Below, piece after piece: positions 23,701-28,415 of a DNA stretch of 28,415 nt. Under the pieces are notes generated by a model, which ran no database searches, was not told the DNA's origin, and saw nothing but the letters and a program-made list of their open reading frames with translations. Positions within the stretch are counted from its first letter, which is position 1, and each line of letters starts with the position of its first letter. The DNA is from UBA1381 sp964399965 (GTDB lineage: Bacteria; Bacillota; Clostridia; UBA1381), in assembly GCA_964399965.1 (NCBI GenBank), contig CAYNRX010000030.1, positions 1-28,415 of the forward strand, in the 5' to 3' direction. The position numbers and the translations under genes are program-made.

Positions 23701-25533
23701 GGCGACAGCTATATCACGGTAAGCGGGAGTGTGGATGCGGAATTTATCCTTGCTGATGTGGATGCGGGAACATATGAGCTCCGAAACAGCGATGGGCTTC
23801 TGCTTACCGCTGACGGAGTCGGTGAAGGCTCGTCTGCCGGCTTCAGAGAGATGGAGATGAACGATAATACTCTTTGGACAGAACACACAGTAAATGGCGG
23901 ATATACAGCGTTTGAAAACAAGCTGTATGAGGGTGAATATATAGATATACAGGATCAGAAAGGCAGAGACGGCACTCAGCTGTGCTCGTGGAACGAGGAT
24001 CCCGCATCTTCTTCAAACAGACAGTTTCGGATAGAGGAAAAGGACGGCTATCTGTACATATGGACGACCTCGCATGAACAGGGAAACACCAGATGGGAGG
24101 CGGACAGTGATAAGGTATTCGAGGACAGCTCCGGAAACCTTATATATAACACCTTAGACGAGGCGAATGACGCGCAGAAATGGATAAGGGTAAATATTGG
24201 CGGCTATTGCGCATATGAAAATGTCGGCACGGGACGTTTTATAGAGCTTGCCGGCCCCGACCCGGGAGAACAGATGACTACCGCCGCGGCGGGACAGCCG
24301 CTCGAACAGCTGTGGAATGTCGAATATGTGCGGAACGATGTGTTTACTCTCGTAAATCTTGCGTCCGGAAAGGTCCTTGACTATGACGGTGAAAGCATTA
24401 CGCTGAAGAACAGTGATAACAGTAGCACGCAGCTTTGGAGATACGCCGGCGGAAGCCTTGCCAATGAAGAGGGATACGCGATTAGCGGTGAAGTGCTCCT
24501 TGCGCAGCACGAATATATTTCGCCGACGATAACGGCTGACAGCGTAAGCATTTCGCTTGACGTCACGGAGATGAGGGAAGGCGAGCAGATACGGCTGAAC
24601 ATAGCGGCATCTCCGGCAGCGGCGGCAGCAACGGGCTTTGATTGGGATATATCCGGCAGCGGCAGTGTTGATATCTCGGATAACGGAACCATTACCGCAT
24701 TAAAGGCGGGATCAGTGGATATTTCCGCTGTGGCTAAGGGCAGCGGTGCTGTTTCGAATACGGTAACACTCACCGTGAACAGTGCTATAGATGGATACAG
24801 CTTGATATCCGGCTATGAGGTCTTCGGCAGGACAGACGGTAAATGGGAAGCGGCATCGCCCCCGGAAAATGCCTTTGACGGGAACATCTCAACTGTTTAT
24901 GACGGTCAGGCCGGAGGCTATTGCGGTATGATATTTGATGAGTCGCAGAAGATAGCGGCGATAAGGTATCAGAGTGGAGACGGTTATGAGGAGAGGATGC
25001 CGGGATGCGAATTCCAGGTGTCGCAGGACGGTGAGGAGTATACGACCGTTTATACAATAGAAAGCGTTGAGCCTAACGGTGAATGGAATTATATCTTATT
25101 AGAGGACTTTGATGCCAAGATACAGGATATGCTGGAGAATAATGAGTATAAGTATTTCAGGTTTTACGGGAATGAGTTTGCGCCGATAGCGGAGCTTTCG
25201 GTATACACAAAGGCTGAGGAGGAGCCTGAGCCTGAGACGGGTCTTGCTGTGACGGATGACAGTGGCAATGAGATCGCATCTGCCGGTGATGCTGCAGCGG
25301 CGGGGCAAATAAACATAGAGGTTTTTGTATCCGCCGATGACAGCCAAAAAGAACTTACAATGTATGCCGCTCAATACGATAAGAGCAGGGCATTGATAAG
25401 CATCGATATGTTTGACGGCATAAAAGACGGCGATAGGAAAGAAACGGATATATCTCCGGACTGCGGAAGGATAGCACTGTATTTGTGGGATACGGAGCAA
25501 GCTCCCGTTATCGATAAGTTTGAATTGGACTAA
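20746..25533 (+). CDS. Secreted multimodular GH95-type alpha-L-fucosidase/galactosidase
   Basis: The 1595-residue enzyme has a signal peptide (cut near AFA-SN, about residue 27), a GH95 N-terminal beta domain and a helical barrel. Recognisable motifs are VPRLGGIWTGAFEVQWSGDY, TTDANINLQ (505-515), TPSYSPEN (Glu716 near the family acid site) and HRHTSQLYGLWPG (792-804). A ricin-type lectin domain (about 1003-1255, with QLW/QKW repeats), a Big_2 Ig-like domain (about 1262-1345), an F5/8-type C domain (about 1348-1490) and a terminal LWDT module follow. The Asp-rich stretch usually found before HRH is CYEENYE here, so specificity may differ: fucose or L-galactose. The start is ATG 20746 with AAAGGA, not the upstream TTG. 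It is third in the operon and looks intact. Confidence 0.82.
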   Translation: MNKKRMITAVTAASLLCAVCSPAAFASNTEDSRVSDSSWTVPASVPGKISYSNSYNPAKWQPPSRNGDESWRDGLVTGNGENGLLEDCAPEEGVMIFQNVKFSFPSGDQRETPELGSVMDDARQALLEDTISPSSSDAVDILLDRAIDWSRDNGLQSRSSWRIQNTYAFHPGMQLRLKMNGLQNGDESNYYRYTNYETAEIGSVWTDELGEWERKSFTSREDNVTVSRIASLNNDTEFSLELSVDDISDMSNENKMSGRLNDMRYKKFYKLDGDEVLIGEAVHYPSNEHSELKNGGYAGVSRVIIKGDNAKMTVETGSAPVDDRTEEQKSGGVPDETVINVSGSAAEGDNGYVFDYDPVLRIENADEVIIITASDLDKEMGSYDEFAAAPGYDIVNELADSTSAAAEKYGGEVFDYSAALAPHAEKHYEEFGAVKLDLRADESDRALPNEELIKKQQSQKNELNLAMLERAFYNGRYANICASGYQVPRLGGIWTGAFEVQWSGDYTTDANINLQVAGNNIGSMPAASDGFINLILRIVTDWEINAKQVYGIDDALLCPTRTDGSRSPIIHFDDSFPGHIWNAGASWMLLPVYEYLLCYGDRNIPLTDDIREMLSETGNTYSMAGISGNGADDGTVYNLRNTLELTDERAEEIIANGYFDLRQDILYPLLKKTANFWTGLLDPEYYTENGEAKYEEGKTELADGQYYLITPSYSPENTPLNSAQTMNMNSVMDISAARDCFNMAAAVAESCGDSSNTAKWREYESKLPPYLYEMTGELKEWALSCYEENYEHRHTSQLYGLWPGYEGETDKTLFEGAKKLIETKNTVLPPTAGDNVAGHGWVHKGLIMARAKSAEGVREALLAVLTNEMYYASMMTSHDTTGQQAYCTDTAITVPAILLESAVYSDQNVIELAPSLTDEMLEAGGNVSGLRSRTGDEITGIEWSEEKITAQLDTDGEIKLKCAMPFKSVFINGEDKTGELMTDDTGDSYITVSGSVDAEFILADVDAGTYELRNSDGLLLTADGVGEGSSAGFREMEMNDNTLWTEHTVNGGYTAFENKLYEGEYIDIQDQKGRDGTQLCSWNEDPASSSNRQFRIEEKDGYLYIWTTSHEQGNTRWEADSDKVFEDSSGNLIYNTLDEANDAQKWIRVNIGGYCAYENVGTGRFIELAGPDPGEQMTTAAAGQPLEQLWNVEYVRNDVFTLVNLASGKVLDYDGESITLKNSDNSSTQLWRYAGGSLANEEGYAISGEVLLAQHEYISPTITADSVSISLDVTEMREGEQIRLNIAASPAAAAATGFDWDISGSGSVDISDNGTITALKAGSVDISAVAKGSGAVSNTVTLTVNSAIDGYSLISGYEVFGRTDGKWEAASPPENAFDGNISTVYDGQAGGYCGMIFDESQKIAAIRYQSGDGYEERMPGCEFQVSQDGEEYTTVYTIESVEPNGEWNYILLEDFDAKIQDMLENNEYKYFRFYGNEFAPIAELSVYTKAEEEPEPETGLAVTDDSGNEIASAGDAAAAGQINIEVFVSADDSQKELTMYAAQYDKSRALISIDMFDGIKDGDRKETDISPDCGRIALYLWDTEQAPVIDKFELD

Positions 25534-25542
25534 TGATTGCAA

Positions 25543-25584
25543 TGCGGCTGTCAAAGATCGGCAGCCGCAGGCGATCGTCTTTGA
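25543..25584 (+). promoter_or_regulatory. H-type pseudoknot or switching hairpins before the esterase RBS
   Basis: TGCGGCTG (25543-25550) pairs perfectly with CAGCCGCA (25562-25569). The loop contains TCAAAGA (25551-25557), which pairs perfectly with TCTTTGA (25578-25584). The two stems can form together as an H-type pseudoknot or be exclusive alternatives. The second ends four bases before the ribosome binding site, so it could govern translation of the esterase or end upstream transcripts. Confidence 0.45.
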
Positions 25585-25605
25585 TGTAAAGGAGTGAAAA
25601 ACACA

Positions 25606-26127
25606 ATGAAAAGACTCATAAATATCATAATATATATGCTTGTCGCGGCGATGGTCTTGCCATATACGGTGACGGCGTTCGCGTCCGGAGACTACGTCAC
25701 AAAAGATGAGGCCACGGGGGAGATCGTATATGATATCGCCGGTTTCGCAGGCTCACTCGGATTATCACAGGACACTGCTGTGACCGAGGGGACTTTCGAG
25801 GAGCTTGAGGGACTGACCTTCCATAACGGAGAGCAGCCGCTGTATTGGGTGGCAAAGCATCCGAGAGTGGATCTTTATCCGGGAGGATATATAGCATATA
25901 CAGCACCTGAGAACGGAACACTGTCAGTGCAGGGCGCATCGAACAAATCGGATTCAAGGCGGTATGTAAGCATAACATCCGATCCGTCTGATCCTATGCA
26001 GAACGTAGTTATCAACGGGTCAGAGACTGAGACACAGACAAGAGGGATACAGGTCATCGCGGGCAGAACGTATTACATAATGGGCAATGCGGCTCAGGTG
26101 ACTGCTGTTATGTTTACCCCCCAATGA
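25606..26127 (+). CDS. Secreted esterase, N-terminal part before a frameshift
   Basis: The signal peptide (MKRLINIIIYMLVAAMVLPY, cut near AFA-SG, about residue 26) is followed by a beta domain with YIAYTAPENGTLSVQGASNK and RTYYIMGNAAQVTAVMF, resembling binding modules attached to polysaccharide esterases. The frame breaks at a run of six C (26117-26122) and stops at TGA 26125. With five C the reading would pass from MFTP into NDDLMTYRINAAADGE in the frame of the next entry, so both are one gene. ATG 25606 is preferred to GTG 25594, which overlaps the GGAG site; spacing from GGAG to ATG is a long 11 bases. As read, it is a short secreted binding-type fragment without a catalytic residue. Confidence 0.75.
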   Translation: MKRLINIIIYMLVAAMVLPYTVTAFASGDYVTKDEATGEIVYDIAGFAGSLGLSQDTAVTEGTFEELEGLTFHNGEQPLYWVAKHPRVDLYPGGYIAYTAPENGTLSVQGASNKSDSRRYVSITSDPSDPMQNVVINGSETETQTRGIQVIAGRTYYIMGNAAQVTAVMFTPQ

Positions 26128-26134
26128 TGATCTT

Positions 26135-28363
26135 ATGACGTACCGCATTAACGCAGCTGCGGACGGTGAGACTGTAGCGGTAATAAGCGAAGGGATATTC
26201 GATGCGGATACAACAGAAGCTTCTGTTTGCGTTCCGCGCCTTATAAAAGGCGATGACGGAGTATGGTATGAGATGAGCGGCAGCCCGGATCCGTTTGATC
26301 CGGCGGAATTTTCATATGAGGTCAAGGTCACATCAGATTCGCCGACAACAGATGTTGAATACATAAGGTCGGATGAAACTGTCTATTTTGCCGAGGCCGA
26401 AAAGCTGTTCGGCGATTCATCGAACACGTGGACGGGATATTCCGGCGGAGGATTCACAAAAGGTTCATCACGCGAGGCACAGACCGATGTTATACCTGCA
26501 GGGACTTATTCTGTAACGATAGGCTACAAGGGCGCAAGAACAGCCGGGTTCGCACAGCCTGAGATCCGCGCAGACGGCGAAGTGATATTGAGCGGCGACC
26601 TTGGCGTTAAGGTCACAGGAGAAAGCTCGTACACCGCAGTCCTGAGCGAGGACACAGCGCTTACCATAAATACCGGTGACAGAAATAATGAAATAGATTA
26701 TATACACATCCGAAAAGCGGATGGAATGATGGAAAAGTATGCGGAAGAAAAAGCGGATGATAAGCTCAGCTTCAAGGACGGCGAGGTTATAGGCTTTATA
26801 GGCGACAGCATAACGCACGGAGATGAGGGATTCGAGAGCTATCACGAGGTGTTATATAACTATTTAATGACACATTACCCGGATACAAAGCTTTATATGA
26901 AAAATCTCGGCGTATCCTCCGCTACCAGCGAGGTGCTGCTTTCCGGCGCGAATGGATACAGTGCGATAGACACGTACCTGTCGGAGAATCCGGAGATGAG
27001 CAAGACGTTTGTAATGCTCGGCATGAACGATATAGACCGCGATCTGTATGAAAAAGACGTGTACGAAAGCACCGCGGCTGAAAGGGCGGCGGTCCTCGAA
27101 GAGTACAAAGCGAATCTTTCAACGATAGTTGACAAGCTTCTTGATAAAGATATCGAAGTGATACTCATGACGCCAACGATCTATGACGCGACCAGAAAAG
27201 GATCTGACGGTAATCTGTCAAATGAAGGGCTTAAAGAATGCGCGGAGACAGTCAAGGAACTTGCGGCTGAAAAAGGCTGTAAATACATAGATCTTAACGC
27301 GGCGATGCTTGAAATAAACAATACAGTCCAGACAGTAAATCCCAATCTGACCATACTGGACGCTTGGTATGACAATTTCCACCCAGGAGCGTTCGGCAAT
27401 AATATAATGGGTTATCTTATTCTTCGTCAATTGGGCGAAGGTGATGAGGATATAGTTTTGTCAAGCGGAGGCGGACAAAACAGCGAGATAACGAGCGAAA
27501 ATGTGTTCATCAATTACGTATCGTATGAATATACCCTCTCAAAGCTCCCTATGGCAAAAACTGACGGTTATGGCATGGCTGACAAATATGTGGATCTTAC
27601 CGAGGATCTCAGCAGCAGGATCGTAAAAGAAGAATTAGATGACGGTGTTTATGAGCTTTCGATAGACGGAACGGTCTTGGGCAGCTATACCGCGGATGAG
27701 CTCGGACAGGGCGTAAATATCGCGTTTGATAAAGAAAATCCTGCCTGCGCGGCGGCAGAGGCGGCACAAACGGCGAATATCGAAAGAAGCAGATATGAAA
27801 TATTGCTTCAGCGCGCGGTCATGTGGCTCGTGTTCAACAGATATATAGACGAGTCGGATTATAATGATATCATAGCGCATAAGGATGAGTATATCAATGC
27901 TGTTAAAGAGAAAACAGATGAGATGTACAGCATAGTAAACACAGAGCTTGCTGCCGTACACAAACTTGAAATAAGGCTGGTAAGCGGAGGTGGACTTGTT
28001 CTTCCCAATATGTTCACTGAGAACATGGTGCTCCAGGAAGGCAGCTCGGCTGTCTACGGTAAAGGCGAGAGCGGCACTGTTTATACAGTGACTCTTGACG
28101 ACGGGAACGGACACACGTATACGGCATCGGATACAGCCGAAAACGGGGAGTTCAAGGCTGTTATAACAGATGCTCCCGCATCGATGGAGGCGTATACCCT
28201 CACGGTAGAGTCGCCCGATGAAAGGCTTGTGATAGACAACGTGTACGTCGGAGACGTATATCTGCTGTCCGGACAGTCTAATATGGAGATGCGCTTCGAC
28301 CATAGCTATGACGTGGATGATACCCAATACCGTGAAGACGCCGCTGAGATAGCGGAAAAATAG
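26135..28363 (+). CDS. Double-SGNH esterase, part after the frameshift and truncated at its 3' end
   Basis: This part continues the 25606 gene in another frame. After a CBM6/35-like module (about codons 70-190 of this part) comes a complete SGNH hydrolase: GDSITHGDEG with Ser at 26807, GMNDID with Asn at 26026 plus 1000 (27026), and DNFHPG with Asp at 27371 and His at 27380. A second esterase of the sialate O-acetylesterase/rhamnogalacturonan-acetylesterase-like type begins near 28000 (LPNMFTENMVLQEG) and includes its nucleophile block LLSGQSNMEM. It then stops at TAG 28361 before its acid-base residues. Sequence beyond the stop does not continue the family in any frame. The probable role is removal of acetyl groups from plant polysaccharide. 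The ATG at 26135 has no ribosome binding site. Confidence 0.8.
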   Translation: MTYRINAAADGETVAVISEGIFDADTTEASVCVPRLIKGDDGVWYEMSGSPDPFDPAEFSYEVKVTSDSPTTDVEYIRSDETVYFAEAEKLFGDSSNTWTGYSGGGFTKGSSREAQTDVIPAGTYSVTIGYKGARTAGFAQPEIRADGEVILSGDLGVKVTGESSYTAVLSEDTALTINTGDRNNEIDYIHIRKADGMMEKYAEEKADDKLSFKDGEVIGFIGDSITHGDEGFESYHEVLYNYLMTHYPDTKLYMKNLGVSSATSEVLLSGANGYSAIDTYLSENPEMSKTFVMLGMNDIDRDLYEKDVYESTAAERAAVLEEYKANLSTIVDKLLDKDIEVILMTPTIYDATRKGSDGNLSNEGLKECAETVKELAAEKGCKYIDLNAAMLEINNTVQTVNPNLTILDAWYDNFHPGAFGNNIMGYLILRQLGEGDEDIVLSSGGGQNSEITSENVFINYVSYEYTLSKLPMAKTDGYGMADKYVDLTEDLSSRIVKEELDDGVYELSIDGTVLGSYTADELGQGVNIAFDKENPACAAAEAAQTANIERSRYEILLQRAVMWLVFNRYIDESDYNDIIAHKDEYINAVKEKTDEMYSIVNTELAAVHKLEIRLVSGGGLVLPNMFTENMVLQEGSSAVYGKGESGTVYTVTLDDGNGHTYTASDTAENGEFKAVITDAPASMEAYTLTVESPDERLVIDNVYVGDVYLLSGQSNMEMRFDHSYDVDDTQYREDAAEIAEK

Positions 28364-28415
28364 ACGCGGCGGAAAAAGTTGTGTAAAAAGTATAAAAACG
28401 AACCTCCTTGGTGAA

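Noticed and set aside
27635..28327. A 230-codon minus-strand frame
   Set aside because: It is antisense to the SGNH esterase gene and has no recognisable domain or ribosome binding site.
17785..28363. Reassigned TAG codon, since two operon genes meet TAG early
   Set aside because: The AraC gene at 12254-13078 ends naturally with TAG, and sequence after the 28361 TAG does not continue the protein family, so a standard code is simpler.

Overview
The window looks like a chromosomal segment of a gut-type member of the Clostridia (Bacillota). Strong AGGAGG-type ribosome binding sites, consensus TTGACA/TATAAT promoters, a TnpX-type serine-recombinase element, an IS3-family remnant, and large Gram-positive multimodular secreted glycosidases with FIVAR and F5/8-type C domains all point that way. 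TAG ends an ordinary regulator gene (12254-13078), so the standard genetic code is assumed. Species cannot be told from the sequence.

Region 1 (1-4510) is the worn end of an integrative mobilizable element. It holds a truncated relaxase and MobC on the minus strand, a candidate oriT/leader with stacked inverted repeats, then on the plus strand a sigma-region-4-like protein, a helix-turn-helix protein, a strongly structured gene-free segment that may be a non-coding RNA, a TnpW-type small protein and a large serine recombinase. Region 2 (4486-5280) has two tRNA-Ser genes (GCU, UGA) with a perfect consensus promoter, followed by the 3' part of an IS3-family transposase.

Region 3 (5293-9956) holds genes of unclear role: a membrane-anchored protein of unknown function and a membrane-bound J-domain protein on the minus strand, separated by an array of packed perfect hairpins; an XRE regulator preceded by a 25-bp tandem repeat; a small acidic protein; and a soluble orphan protein behind a dyad-flanked promoter.

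Region 4 (9957-28415) is a carbohydrate-utilization locus. Three AraC-family proteins (one with an apparently degenerate, acidic DNA-binding domain) precede a plus-strand operon: intracellular GH2 beta-galactosidase, secreted GH78 alpha-L-rhamnosidase, secreted GH95-type alpha-L-fucosidase/galactosidase, and a secreted double-SGNH esterase. A 34-bp identical box fused to a -35/-10 promoter precedes both the first AraC gene and the glycosidase operon, which ties regulator and enzymes into one circuit. The enzyme set (galactose, rhamnose, fucose or L-galactose, acetyl) fits acetylated pectic rhamnogalacturonan side chains; this is inference. No transporter is seen.

Two of the four enzyme genes are interrupted: the GH78 gene by one in-frame TAG where tryptophan is expected, and the esterase gene by an extra C in a six-C run plus a truncated second esterase domain. 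Decay, phase variation or sequencing error cannot be told apart here.
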